A stretch of 64,000 nt of DNA from CAVWDU01 sp963753815 (GCA_963753815.1 CAVWDU010000003.1:1240001-1304000), one strand, 5' to 3'; counted from the first letter of the stretch, positions 7,691 to 16,812 are shown. The notes: generated by a model from the sequence alone, not told the origin. A program made the numbers and translations.

Positions 7691-9743
7691 ATGACAGAGT
7701 CTTCCAGCGAGTTGCAACCCGCCGCCATCCAGAAGAAGATCGCGGCCGGTCATTTTGATTCTGCGCTGCAGGACGTCGATCGACTGCTTGCTGTTGATCC
7801 CCGTGACAGCGAAGCGCTCTACATGGCTGCGGTATGCTACCGCTATCTGGCTCGCTTCGAGGAGGCCCAGGCCTGCCTGGATTCTCTCAAGGCCCTGTCG
7901 TCAGACCGCGGTCGCGTCTACCAGGAGCAGGGCCATCTCAACCTGGCCCGAAACCGACCCCAACAGGCACTGGCGGCATTCGCCAACGCCTGCCAGCTGA
8001 ACCCGGCGCTGCTGGCCAGCTGGCGCAGCCAGGCCCGGATTCTGGAGGCGATGAAACGCCCGCAAGAGGCCCGCCTCGCCGAAGCGCAGGTACAGCGCCT
8101 GCAGTCCCTGCCCAAGGTGCTGGTCGCGGTGACCGACCTGCTGTCCCAGGGGAGGTTAGCCAAGGCGGAGACCCTTTGCAGGAAGTTCCTGCGCGCACAT
8201 CCAACCCACGTGGAGGCCATGCGCCTGCTGGCAGAGATTGCGGTGCAATTCGGCGTACTGGACGACGCCGAATACCTGCTGGAGAGCGCGGCGGAGTTCG
8301 AGCCCGGCAACGTCCAGGTGCGGATAGACCTGGTGGGAGTACTGCGCAAACGACAGAAGGTTGCGCAGGCGCTCCGCGTCGCCGCAGGACTGCACGATGA
8401 GCAGCCCGAAAACCCGCAGCTCACGTCGCTGTTTGCGATCGAAACAATGCAGGTGGGTGATTACGAGGAAGCCATCGAGCTCTTCGACCAGGTGCTCCGC
8501 GCCCTGCCGGAAGACGCGGTCACCCTGACTTCCCGCGGTCACGCCCTGAAGACACTGGGCCGGCAACAGGACGCCATCGAGAGCTATCGCGCGGCCATTG
8601 CCTCCGACCCCTGGCACGGCGACGCCTACTATGCAATGTCCAATCTCAAGACCTATCGCTTCAGTGCCGACGAAGTCCAACAGATGCGGGCATACGAGCA
8701 GCGCGAGGAACTGGGACCTGCGAGCCGTGTGCACTTCTGCTTCGCCCTCGGCAAGGCATTCGAGGACGCGGAGGATTTTGCCAGATCCTTCGAATTCTAT
8801 GCGCGGGGCAATCGGCTCAAGCGTGAGCAGAGCCGCTATGACGCAGATCAGATGACGGAAGACCTGCGCGCGCAACGCGAGTACTTTACCCGCGACGTCT
8901 TTACCCAAAGGCGAGGAGCAGGATGCGACGCCCCCGACCCGATCTTTATCGTCGGTCTTCCGCGCGCGGGATCGACACTGTTGGAGCAGATCCTCGCTTC
9001 ACACAGCCAGGTGGACGGCACCCTGGAGCTACCCAACATCCTGTCCATGGCGCAAAAGTTGCGACGCCGGGGCCGGGACGAGGACAACAAACCCTATCCT
9101 GAACTGCTGGAGGACCTTGCGGACGAGGAACTCGAAGCTTTGGGGGGGCAATACGTCGAGGAAACCCGCATACACCGCCAGGGGGCACCGTTTTTCATAG
9201 ACAAGATGCCGAACAACTTCCGCCACATCGGCCTGATCAGGCTGATACTGCCCAAAGTCGAGGATCATCGACGCCCGCAGGCACCCCATCGCCTGCTGTT
9301 TCAGTGGCTTCAAACAGTTGTTCGCCGAGGGCCAGGAATTCAGCTACGACCTGACCGATATCGGCCGCTACTACAATGACTACGTCGCGCTGATGGACCA
9401 CTGGGACGCGGTGTCACCTGGCAGTATCCTGCATGTCTACTACGAACAGGTGATCGCGGACCTTGAAACACAAGTGCGACGAATCCTGGATTACTGCGGT
9501 CTACCTTTTGAAGCCGGCTGCCTCAATTATTATGAAACAGAGCGCGCGGTGCGGACCGCCAGCTCCGAGCAGGTGCGACAGCCGATCTACAGCAGTGGTG
9601 TCGAACAATGGACGAAGTTCCGCCCCCACCTGGGCAAGCTGGAGCAGGTTCTCGCCCCCAGTCTCAAGAGTTACCGTGAGGCTCTCTCTAAAAGCACTAC
9701 CGATAACCTGACTCAATTCCCGGATTCAACCCAACTTAACTGA
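7691..9743 (+). pseudogene. TPR-sulfotransferase with a one-base frameshift
   Basis: From the ATG at 7691 the frame encodes about nine tetratricopeptide-like repeats (residues about 10-340) and then a Sulfotransfer_3-type domain with the PAPS 5'-phosphosulfate loop PIFIVGLPRAGSTLLEQIL (residues about 415-435). At 9262-9263 (gagGatcatc) there is one base too many. Skipping one G continues the domain as IIDARRHP, ACCFSGFKQL and on to the stop at 9741-9743, giving about 683 aa in total. Left unrepaired, the protein ends at 9379 with a garbled tail and lacks the 3'-phosphate-binding and C-terminal parts. Either this is a sequencing or assembly error in GAGG, or the gene is recently inactivated. 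Such proteins transfer sulfate to glycans or peptides and often sit beside TonB-dependent receptors. No clear ribosome-binding site is seen before 7691. Confidence 0.8.
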
Positions 9744-10154
9744 CGATCCGGGCGTGCATCCGCAGGTTCAAGGACACAGCCAGGCCAGCAACGCTTCCTC
9801 CTCGAGCATGTCCGGAGTGTCTCCGCCAATAGTAAAGGCCCGCTACCTTTCCCGGGCTTGATCGACAAATTCCGGGGACGAGCCCCCCCCGGAGCTGAGC
9901 TATTTATCGCAAGAGGTTTGCAAATAGCGCAAAACCAACACAGTTGTTGGATCTCAACAGAGATGGATTTGATGAGGTTTTAAGTCCTTGTTTTAACGAC
10001 TGCTTTACCAAACAGCGGTGGGAGACAAAATCGGCGAATTTCTCATTATGTTTGTGCCAACCGGGAAATTCTCAGGCTATTTGGTAAAACAATCTTCATT
10101 CAAGGATATAGCTCAAACCGAGCTCTCAACGCCAACGTCTACCAGCAGCCCCTT
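9744..10154. other. 411-bp gene-free spacer
   Basis: This lies between the sulfotransferase stop and the end of the araC-type gene. It contains the left copy of the 114-bp direct repeat (9837-9950). The remainder (about 9951-10154) is more AT-rich, with the runs ttttaagtcc and caaaatcggc, and has no convincing reading frame. No terminator with a clear T-tract was found. Confidence 0.5.
9837..9950 (+). repeat. Left copy of ~114-bp imperfect direct repeat
   Basis: It aligns with 12995-13108. Shared blocks, in order, are GGCC(c/t)GCTACC, CGGGCTTGA, CACAAA or GACAAA, TCCGGGGACG followed by a C-run, ATTT(a/g)TCG(c/t)AAG, ATAGCG, CAAAA and CACAGT. The two copies lie 3,158 bp apart in the same orientation and bracket the AraC/TauD/hydroxylase cassette. 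The C-run here has eight C and the right copy has six. No reading frame or terminal inverted repeats were found. The element type is unknown. Confidence 0.7.
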
Positions 10155-11150
10155 TCATGTTCCCGTTCTCTCAAGTTTTCTAAAGCGGCCTGGCGTCATG
10201 CCCGTCCAACTCCTGAACGCACGGTTGAATGCACTTTGATCAGAGTAACCCAGCAAAAGAGGTATTTCAGACAGCATCAGGGAAGTGCGAGATAAATACC
10301 GACGTGCGAGCTGTTCTCGAACAGCATCATGCAGCACCTGATGCGAGAGCCTATAGTCGGCCAGCCTGCGTTGTAATGTCCTGGTGGACAGATTCATTCC
10401 CTGCGCCACTTTCGGCAGAGTTGCTCCACCGTCTGGAATCGCCTTCAACAACACTGATTGCAGACTTTTCAGGAAAGGGTCGTCGGTACCAGCTACAGCA
10501 GAAAACGCGCTGTACTGTTGCTGGCGCATCGCCTGAAAATTTTCCGGGAGTGCCCCTACGCTGGACCGGTGAATCGTTTCACCATCGAAAGTTAGCCCTG
10601 GATAGTGCGATTCAAACGTGACCGGGCAGCCGAAAAACTGCTCAAAAGGAACGATGTCTTCCGGCTTATCACCGGTCAAGGAGACTGACAGCAGGTCACA
10701 ATCCCCGGGAAATCGGTGACGCAGAAAAGTTACGAGTGCAGTCAGGCCAACTTGAACAAACACAGCATTGTCATTCCCAAGCTGGTCAGGCCAGGCAAGC
10801 ATCCAGCCCGACTCATCTCGTGATAGCTCGGCAAAATTGACACCATAAAAGTGTCTTTCACAGAGCAGGTACGTCTCCAATGCGTCTGCAAGGTTATCAC
10901 TATTGAGCAGCAGATAACCCAACACACCGGCATGTGTGATCTGCACTTCAGACCCAATCTGCAGCCCCACAGGCTCACCGGGACAAAGCTCTTCCGCCTC
11001 CCTTAAAAATTCCCGCCAGTCCTCAACACTCACCGTCTCTTGTCGCGAGGCCAGCGCCAGCCTTGTCTCCAGCGGCTCGCAGACAATTCCTCTGCGAACC
11101 ATCCACAGGCGGAATATCTGGCTAAAACTGCCCGATATTCTAATTACCAT
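10155..11150 (-). CDS. AraC-family transcriptional regulator (331 aa)
   Basis: A C-terminal AraC/XylS double HTH occupies residues about 235-331: LPKVAQGMNLSTRTLQRRL, then SEIPLLLGYSDQSAFNRAFRSWTGMTPGRFR, the family signature. The N-terminal 200 residues resemble the Arabinose_bd/OruR-type ligand domain (GLQIGSEVQITHAGVLGYLL). I chose the ATG at 11148-11150 over a further upstream TTG. That TTG would fall inside an apparent promoter (TTGACA at 11196-11201), while the ATG has AACAGGG about 10 nt upstream. It is divergent from the dioxygenase/hydroxylase gene pair across 110 bp and is its likely regulator. The inducer is unknown. The gene lies inside the segment bracketed by direct repeats and is somewhat less GC-rich than its neighbours by eye, consistent with transfer. 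Confidence 0.88.
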   Translation of the reverse strand: MVIRISGSFSQIFRLWMVRRGIVCEPLETRLALASRQETVSVEDWREFLREAEELCPGEPVGLQIGSEVQITHAGVLGYLLLNSDNLADALETYLLCERHFYGVNFAELSRDESGWMLAWPDQLGNDNAVFVQVGLTALVTFLRHRFPGDCDLLSVSLTGDKPEDIVPFEQFFGCPVTFESHYPGLTFDGETIHRSSVGALPENFQAMRQQQYSAFSAVAGTDDPFLKSLQSVLLKAIPDGGATLPKVAQGMNLSTRTLQRRLADYRLSHQVLHDAVREQLARRYLSRTSLMLSEIPLLLGYSDQSAFNRAFRSWTGMTPGRFRKLERTGT

Positions 11151-11172
11151 GAGAATAACCCTGTTGGCGCTA

Positions 11173-11201
11173 TATGTATAAATGATGGCGCAGTATGTCA
11201 A
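11173..11201 (-). promoter_or_regulatory. Sigma-70 promoter candidate for the araC-type gene
   Basis: On the minus strand there is a perfect -35 TTGACA (11201 to 11196), a 17-bp spacer and TACATA (11178 to 11173). TATACA with a 15-bp spacer is an alternative -10. It gives a short leader to the ATG at 11150 and overlaps the region from which the divergent dioxygenase gene must be transcribed. Confidence 0.5.
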
Positions 11202-11260
11202 TCATCTCTAGTACGATCTACCTATCATTCAACTAAGGGTAGGAGCAAAGGATCAGGAAT

Positions 11261-12106
11261 ATGACAATTACGGTAACACCCAGTGGCGAGGCCTGTGGCG
11301 CTAAGGTATCCGGCGTTGATTTAAGCAAGGACCTTGGGGAGAGTCTTGTCGCCAACATTCGCGCAGTTTGGATTGAACACGGTGTTCTCGCCTTCCCTGA
11401 TCAGTCTCTCAGCGATGATGACCTGGAGCGGTTCACTGGTTATTTTGGCGATTTTGGTCAGGATCCTTTCGTACAACCCATACCCGGGCGCGAGCATATC
11501 ATCGCTATTCAACGTAACGCAGATGAGACCTCCTCCATATTCGCGGAGGCATGGCACACAGACTGGAGCTTTCAACGTAATCCACCCGCTGGTACCTGCC
11601 TTTACGGGATCACGATCCCTGAATCCGGCGGAGACACACTGTTTGCCAATCAGTACAAGGCACTTGAGGAAATGCCAGCGGCCCTGAGGGGCAGAATCGA
11701 GGGTCGCCGTGCAATTCATTCGGCCGCGGGGGCTTATGCACCCGAGGGACTGTACGGCAAAGTCGATGAGGCATCCGGTCGCAGTATGCGGGTACAGGCC
11801 TCAGAAGCTGCGAGGGACTCTCTTTTGCACCCGCTGATAAAGGTACACCCGGAAAGCGGCAGGGAAAGCCTATTCGGTTGTCTCGGCTATGTCACCGGGA
11901 TAGAAGGCATGGAGCGGGAAGCGGCCTCAGACCTACTGCTGGAGCTTCACCAATGGCAAACCAGCGAACAGTTCCATTACCGCCATAAGTGGTCGAGCAA
12001 CATGCTAGTCATGTGGGACAACCGCTGCGTACTGCACCGGGCAACCGGCGATTACGAAGGCTATAACCGTCTCTTGCACCGCACGACCATCGCGAGCCAA
12101 CCATGA
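11261..12106 (+). CDS. TauD/TfdA-family Fe(II)/2-oxoglutarate dioxygenase (281 aa)
   Basis: A non-haem iron dioxygenase that hydroxylates a small substrate with 2-oxoglutarate and O2. The iron-binding HxD lies in AWHTDWSF (His and Asp at about residues 98 and 100). The distal His is in DNRCVLHRATGDY (about residue 259) and the 2-oxoglutarate-binding Arg in LLHRTTI (about 275). The N-terminal GAKVSGVDLSKDL and HGVLAFPDQSLSDDDLERF are typical of the TauD fold. Its length equals that of TauD (about 280 aa). An AAGG lies upstream of the ATG. The TGA overlaps the ATG of the next gene (ATGA), so both are expressed together. The substrate is not predictable; TauD itself uses taurine, but the family is broad. 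Confidence 0.92.
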   Translation: MTITVTPSGEACGAKVSGVDLSKDLGESLVANIRAVWIEHGVLAFPDQSLSDDDLERFTGYFGDFGQDPFVQPIPGREHIIAIQRNADETSSIFAEAWHTDWSFQRNPPAGTCLYGITIPESGGDTLFANQYKALEEMPAALRGRIEGRRAIHSAAGAYAPEGLYGKVDEASGRSMRVQASEAARDSLLHPLIKVHPESGRESLFGCLGYVTGIEGMEREAASDLLLELHQWQTSEQFHYRHKWSSNMLVMWDNRCVLHRATGDYEGYNRLLHRTTIASQP

Positions 12107-13068
12107 TTTCGGAGCAATTCGCAGATATAACGTTGGCTGTTCAGCATTTAGTCGCTGCTTTACCAGCCAGTCAAATGTTAACCCTGTCGACACTGCCCAT
12201 AATTCTCCTGCTCACAACCGTGGAATGGTTCCATTTCCGGCGAACTGACATCTTCGAAGTTCGTGATTCAGCGGCCAGTATCGTGATGGGGGCTGTTTAC
12301 GTTCTGTTTGCCGAAGGCGTCATGGTTGTGGTCTTGGTTTTGCCGGTCTACGAGTGGCTTTATCAGTTCCGATTGTTTTCTCTCGAACTGACGCCGTCCA
12401 ACCTGTTGGTACTGTTCCTGTTGATGGACTTTTGTTTCTACCTGTTCCACCTGGCCGCACACCGTGTGCGTTTCTTATGGGGAGTACATGAGGTGCACCA
12501 TGCGTCGGAGCACTTCAACTATACAGTCGCTTTCCGCCAGAGCGTTCTTTATGCCTTCGTGGGTGTCTATATCTTTTTTATTCCAGCAGTGATGCTGGGG
12601 TTTACACCTGAATCCGTATTGCTGATGTTGGCCGCAAACCTGGTATTCCAGATCTTTCCGCACACCCAATGGTTTGGAAGATTTCCAAAACCGATCGAAT
12701 GGGTATTCAACACACCGTCCAATCACCGCGTACATCACGGCAGGAACCCTGGCTATGTGGATCGCAATATGGGTGGTGTGCTCATGATCTGGGACCATCT
12801 GTTCGGGACCTATGCCGCGGAGTCACCCGATGAGAAGGTTGAATATGGCGTGGTTAGCCTGATTGACTCAACTCCAGGATTTAACCCAATCAAACTGACA
12901 TTCCGGGAGTTCACCCGCATGTTCAGGGACATAGCCAGGCCAGGTCCGCTACGCTTCCGCCTGAAGCATGTCTGGGGTCCGCCCGAGTGGGAACGGCCTG
13001 CTACCGTTCGCGGGCTTGACCCACAAAATCCGGGGACGGCCCCCCGGTTATGGAGTCATTTGTCGTAA
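12103..13068 (+). CDS. Sterol desaturase / fatty-acid hydroxylase family membrane protein (321 aa)
   Basis: An integral membrane di-iron hydroxylase. Four to five hydrophobic helices lie in the first 180 residues, along with the histidine clusters HLAAH (about 121-125), HEVHH (about 134-138) and HRVHHGRN (about 208-215) that ligate iron. The pattern resembles alkylglycerol-monooxygenase-like and C-5 sterol desaturase-like proteins, acting on lipid chains. It is coupled by an ATGA overlap to the dioxygenase gene. The last 25 codons lie within the right copy of the 114-bp repeat (from 12995), and residues such as PATVRGLDPQNPG are repeat-encoded rather than domain-like. The natural 3' end was therefore probably replaced when the repeat or cassette arrived. 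The conserved domain is complete before that point. Confidence 0.88.
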   Translation: MISEQFADITLAVQHLVAALPASQMLTLSTLPIILLLTTVEWFHFRRTDIFEVRDSAASIVMGAVYVLFAEGVMVVVLVLPVYEWLYQFRLFSLELTPSNLLVLFLLMDFCFYLFHLAAHRVRFLWGVHEVHHASEHFNYTVAFRQSVLYAFVGVYIFFIPAVMLGFTPESVLLMLAANLVFQIFPHTQWFGRFPKPIEWVFNTPSNHRVHHGRNPGYVDRNMGGVLMIWDHLFGTYAAESPDEKVEYGVVSLIDSTPGFNPIKLTFREFTRMFRDIARPGPLRFRLKHVWGPPEWERPATVRGLDPQNPGTAPRLWSHLS

Positions 13069-13108
13069 GGTAATTCTCAGATAGCGTCAAAATCAGCACA
13101 GTGCCGGG
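12995..13108 (+). repeat. Right copy of ~114-bp imperfect direct repeat
   Basis: This is the counterpart of 9837-9950 in the same orientation. It starts inside the hydroxylase gene, supplies that gene's stop codon and ends directly against the gyrB stop codon (13109). See the left copy for the matched blocks. Confidence 0.7.
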
Positions 13109-15526
13109 CTAAACATCCAGGTTCGCAACGGAAAGCGCATTGTCCTCGATAAAATCCCGGCGCGGTTCGACGTGGTCGCCCATGAGCGTGGTGAATATCT
13201 GGTCGGCGGCGATCGCGTCTTCAACGGTGACCCTCAGCATTCGCCGCGCTTCGGGATCCATGGTCGTCTCCCAGAGCTGGTCCGGATTCATTTCACCAAG
13301 GCCCTTGTAGCGCTGAATGGAATAACCCTTGCGCGCCTCGTCCATCAACCAGTTCAACCCTTCGGCGAACCGACGGGTATGGAGCTGTTTTTCGCCCCGC
13401 TGAAAATACCCCTCTTCATCGATGAGATGGTTGATGGTATCACCGAGCTGCACGATGCTTCGGTATTCGCCCGATGCAAAGAAATCGTGGGCGTACTCAG
13501 CCTCTGTTTCTGTCCCGTGGGCCTGGTACTTTACCACCGGATAGAAAATCTGGCGCTCCTGATCCTTTCGCACGGCGAGGGAATAGCTGCCATTCTTGCC
13601 GTAATGGGTATGTAAGTACTCACTTACATCCTCACAGAATGCGACCACCGCTGATTCACTGGCCATAGTCTCAATAGTCAGCGCATTGCTATTCACCATC
13701 GCCCACATCACGTCACTGGAATACAAACGGCTCAGTCGGTCTATTGTCGCGCCAACACGCCGATACTGATCCACCAGTTCTTCAAGGGCATGACCTGTTA
13801 TTGGCGGCGCATCGGGATTGACGTAAATGGCCGCCTTATCGAGTGCGGATTGCGTCAGGTACGCATTGAGCGCCTCGTCGTCCTTGAGGTACTGACTTTG
13901 CTTGCCACGGGTAATTTTGTAGAGGGGTGGTTGGGCGATGAACACGTGACCCCGATCGATCAACTCGCGCATCTGCCTGAAGAAAAACGTCAGCAGAAGC
14001 GTGCGGATATGCGACCCATCCACGTCAGCGTCAGTCATGATGATAATGCTGTGATAGCGCAACTTATCCGGGGAGAATTCGTCCTTACCGATCCCACAGC
14101 CGAGAGCTGTTACAATGGTACCGACTTCCGCCGAACCCAACATCTTATCGAAGCGAGCCTTTTCCACATTGAGTATTTTGCCTTTCAGGGGAAGAATCGC
14201 CTGAAACTTCCGATTGCGACCCTGTTTGGCAGAGCCGCCGGCCGAATCTCCCTCGACCAGATATAGCTCGGAAAGAGCCGGATCCTTCTCCTGGCAGTCG
14301 GCCAACTTCCCGGGCAGGCCGGCGATATCCAGGGCGCCCTTGCGCCGGGTCATTTCCCGAGCTTTTCGCGCAGCCTCACGAGCACGCGCAGCGTCCAGCA
14401 TCTTACCGACAACCAGCTTCGCCTCCTGGGGATTCTCCAGAAGATAGTCACTGAAGTGGGCATTCATTGCCTGTTCCACCGCTGTTTTCACTTCTGACGA
14501 AACCAGCTTGTCCTTGGTCTGTGAAGAGAACTTGGGGTCAGGCACCTTGACGGAAATGATCGCTGTCAGACCCTCTCGAGCATCGTCCCCGGTCGTATTC
14601 ACTTTGGCTTTTTTAGCAAGACCCTCACGCTCGATGTAGGCATTCAAATTTCGCGTCAAGGCGGCCCTGAAACCGGCGAGGTGCGTCCCACCATCACGCT
14701 GTGGAATATTGTTGGTGTAACAGAACAGATTCTCCTGAAATGAGTCATTCCACTGCAGCGCCACTTCAACACTGACACCGTCCTGGGCATCCGCCTTGAA
14801 ATAGAACGGGTTGTTGACGGTCGTTTTGTTCTTGTTGAGAAAATCGACAAACGCCGCGAGTCCACCTTCGTATTCATAGACTTCCTGCTTACCCGAGCGC
14901 TCATCACGCAACACAATCCTGACGCCCGAATTGAGGAATGCCAGTTCACGCAAGCGCTTGGCCAGGAGCTCGAAGTGATATTCAATATTGGTGAAAGTAT
15001 CGGGTGAGGGCTTGAAGCGAACTGATGTACCGGAGGTTTCAGTCGTGCCAATCTCTTTCAGCGGATGTTCCGGCACACCATGATGATACGTCTGCTCGTA
15101 GAGCCGTCCTTCACGGCGTATGGTCAGCGTCAATACTTCTGACAGGGCATTTACCACCGAGACACCTACACCGTGCAATCCGCCAGAGACCTTATACGTG
15201 TTGTCATCAAATTTTCCGCCGGCATGGAGAACCGTCATGATCACTTCTGCCGCAGACACCCCTTCATCGTGCATTTCTGTGGGTATACCGCGCCCATCAT
15301 CACTCACCGAGACGGATTCGTCTGGATGGATGACCACCTCGACTTCCTTGCAGTGTCCCGCGAGCGCTTCGTCAATAGAGTTATCAACGAGTTCAAACAC
15401 CATGTGGTGCAAGCCACTCCCATCGTCGGTGTCGCCGATGTACATACCCGGACGTTTTCGCACCGCATCCAGGCCTTTGAGTACCTTGATACTGGAGGAA
15501 TCGTAGTTTATTTCGTTGTCACTCAT
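13109..15526 (-). CDS. gyrB: DNA gyrase subunit B (805 aa)
   Basis: The ATPase subunit of gyrase, which introduces negative supercoils. The GHKL ATPase domain shows YIGDTDDGSGLHHMVFE with LVDNSIDEALAG (Asn for Mg-ATP) and DDGRGIP. The transducer follows, then the TOPRIM domain with YLVEGDSAGGSAKQGR and IIMTDADVDGSHIRTLL. The C-terminal part has YKGLGEMNPDQLWETTMDPE. Its length of 805 aa matches Pseudomonas GyrB (806). I chose the ATG at 15524-15526 (MSDNEINYDSSSIKVLKGL), six codons inside the longest frame, because AAGAGA lies 8 nt upstream. It is the last gene of the dnaA-dnaN-recF-gyrB group. Confidence 0.98.
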   Translation of the reverse strand: MSDNEINYDSSSIKVLKGLDAVRKRPGMYIGDTDDGSGLHHMVFELVDNSIDEALAGHCKEVEVVIHPDESVSVSDDGRGIPTEMHDEGVSAAEVIMTVLHAGGKFDDNTYKVSGGLHGVGVSVVNALSEVLTLTIRREGRLYEQTYHHGVPEHPLKEIGTTETSGTSVRFKPSPDTFTNIEYHFELLAKRLRELAFLNSGVRIVLRDERSGKQEVYEYEGGLAAFVDFLNKNKTTVNNPFYFKADAQDGVSVEVALQWNDSFQENLFCYTNNIPQRDGGTHLAGFRAALTRNLNAYIEREGLAKKAKVNTTGDDAREGLTAIISVKVPDPKFSSQTKDKLVSSEVKTAVEQAMNAHFSDYLLENPQEAKLVVGKMLDAARAREAARKAREMTRRKGALDIAGLPGKLADCQEKDPALSELYLVEGDSAGGSAKQGRNRKFQAILPLKGKILNVEKARFDKMLGSAEVGTIVTALGCGIGKDEFSPDKLRYHSIIIMTDADVDGSHIRTLLLTFFFRQMRELIDRGHVFIAQPPLYKITRGKQSQYLKDDEALNAYLTQSALDKAAIYVNPDAPPITGHALEELVDQYRRVGATIDRLSRLYSSDVMWAMVNSNALTIETMASESAVVAFCEDVSEYLHTHYGKNGSYSLAVRKDQERQIFYPVVKYQAHGTETEAEYAHDFFASGEYRSIVQLGDTINHLIDEEGYFQRGEKQLHTRRFAEGLNWLMDEARKGYSIQRYKGLGEMNPDQLWETTMDPEARRMLRVTVEDAIAADQIFTTLMGDHVEPRRDFIEDNALSVANLDV

Positions 15527-15630
15527 ACGTTTTTCTCTTCCCAAAACGGGACTCTGGACGCAAAGACAAGGCGCCCAAACTCCGTCGTGATGATGCCTTG
15601 CGGCAGTTAGCGTCTTCGGCGCCAGGCGCG

Positions 15631-16734
15631 TTATTGCTGACGCACAGTGCCATGTTCCACGTGGAACATGGACAATTTATCGTTATCAGGCCAAATATCT
15701 ATGACTTCTGAGCCCTGCACACACGTTATGAACACTTGTGCATCTATGGACGACAACATATCGCACACATAATGGCAGTGGTCCCGATCAAGCTCCGCAG
15801 GCAAATCATCTACCAGGTACAGAAAATTGCCCATGGGCGCCCTCTCTGTCAGTAACTGGCCCTGGGCAAGCTTAAGAGCACAGGCCACAAGTTTCTGCTG
15901 GCCTCGGGACAGTATCTCAGCGGCCTGCCTGCCGCTGATGTGTACCTTCAAATCCGCGCGCTGTGGCCCTATTCGCGTATAACCTTGCTGGTGGTCTCCA
16001 TCAACGGCATCCTGCAACGCCTCCCTGAAAGTAGCGCCACTGTCCCAACCCTGGAGGTAGCGCAGTTCCAGTTCGTCCGACAGCTCAGGCAACAGGCTTG
16101 CCACGGTTGCACTGAAGTAGGGCATGAGTGCCGTAACGTAGCGTTCCCGATATTGACCAACAGCACTCCCGTAATCGGCCAGCTTCTCAGTCCATGCGTT
16201 TATTTCTTCAGTATGTATTTTATCACGGCGCAGCAGTTGATTGCGCTGCTTTAGATATCTCTGAAAATGTTGCCAGGCCGCATAGAACCCATGTTCCACG
16301 TGGAACACACCCCAGTCGAGGTACTGTCGTCTGGTACTGGGTGCGCCGCACAACAAATCAAAGCTCTGAGCCGATATCACCTGTACCGGCAACATCTGAA
16401 CCAGGTCTGCGGTTCTTGCCAGGGTTTCGCCAGCGGCTTTGATCTGTACATCACCTGCCTTATGTCGCTGCACACCAATAGAAATCGGGGATGCCGTCTT
16501 TCTGCCACCCCACAGCAAGGTTCCGAATACTGTACAGCTGTCCTCTCCGTGCGAAATCAGGCTGTTCACGTTACCGCGACGAAATGATCGCGCCATCGCG
16601 AGCATGTGCAGCGACTCTAATACCGATGTTTTACCGCTGCCGTTGGGCCCGTAGAATACATTCACCGCGCCCAGGTCAGAGAGCCTCGCCTCGGAAATAT
16701 TGCGCACATTCTGGATATTCAGCCGAGTCAGCAC
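15631..16734 (-). CDS. recF: DNA replication and repair protein RecF (367 aa)
   Basis: An SMC-like ATPase that loads RecA at gaps with RecO and RecR. The N-terminal Walker A is in VFYGPNGSGKTSVLESLHML. The ABC-type signature is SRGQQKLVACALKLAQG, and the Walker B region is FLYLVDDLPAELD; the family consensus is LLLLDDxxxELD, and here VDD is kept. Two parS palindromes are embedded in the coding sequence. Each is read as (M/V)FHVEHG: once in the middle of the protein (about residues 143-147) and once near the C-terminus, where MFHVEHGTVRQQ is the final segment. The gene ends 104 bp before gyrB begins and starts 116 bp after dnaN ends. Confidence 0.97.
   Translation of the reverse strand: MLTRLNIQNVRNISEARLSDLGAVNVFYGPNGSGKTSVLESLHMLAMARSFRRGNVNSLISHGEDSCTVFGTLLWGGRKTASPISIGVQRHKAGDVQIKAAGETLARTADLVQMLPVQVISAQSFDLLCGAPSTRRQYLDWGVFHVEHGFYAAWQHFQRYLKQRNQLLRRDKIHTEEINAWTEKLADYGSAVGQYRERYVTALMPYFSATVASLLPELSDELELRYLQGWDSGATFREALQDAVDGDHQQGYTRIGPQRADLKVHISGRQAAEILSRGQQKLVACALKLAQGQLLTERAPMGNFLYLVDDLPAELDRDHCHYVCDMLSSIDAQVFITCVQGSEVIDIWPDNDKLSMFHVEHGTVRQQ
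15653..15668. promoter_or_regulatory. parS: parS centromere site 1
   Basis: A perfect 16-bp palindrome, TGTTCCACGTGGAACA, the ParB-binding site in its Pseudomonas-type form. It lies at the 3' end of recF, about 4 kb from the DnaA boxes. parA-parB of the same system are at 35.6-37.3 kb. Confidence 0.95.
16292..16307. promoter_or_regulatory. parS: parS centromere site 2
   Basis: A second perfect TGTTCCACGTGGAACA, 639 bp from site 1 and also inside recF. Two or more clustered sites near the origin are usual for chromosomal ParABS systems, where ParB-CTP clamps load and spread. Confidence 0.95.
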
Positions 16735-16812
16735 CGGTAAAGCTCAAGCTCGTAGATTTCACTGCCCGGTCCTCGTTGCGCAGGGCAGTTTAAGATGTGT
16801 GTCGAGACCGAC

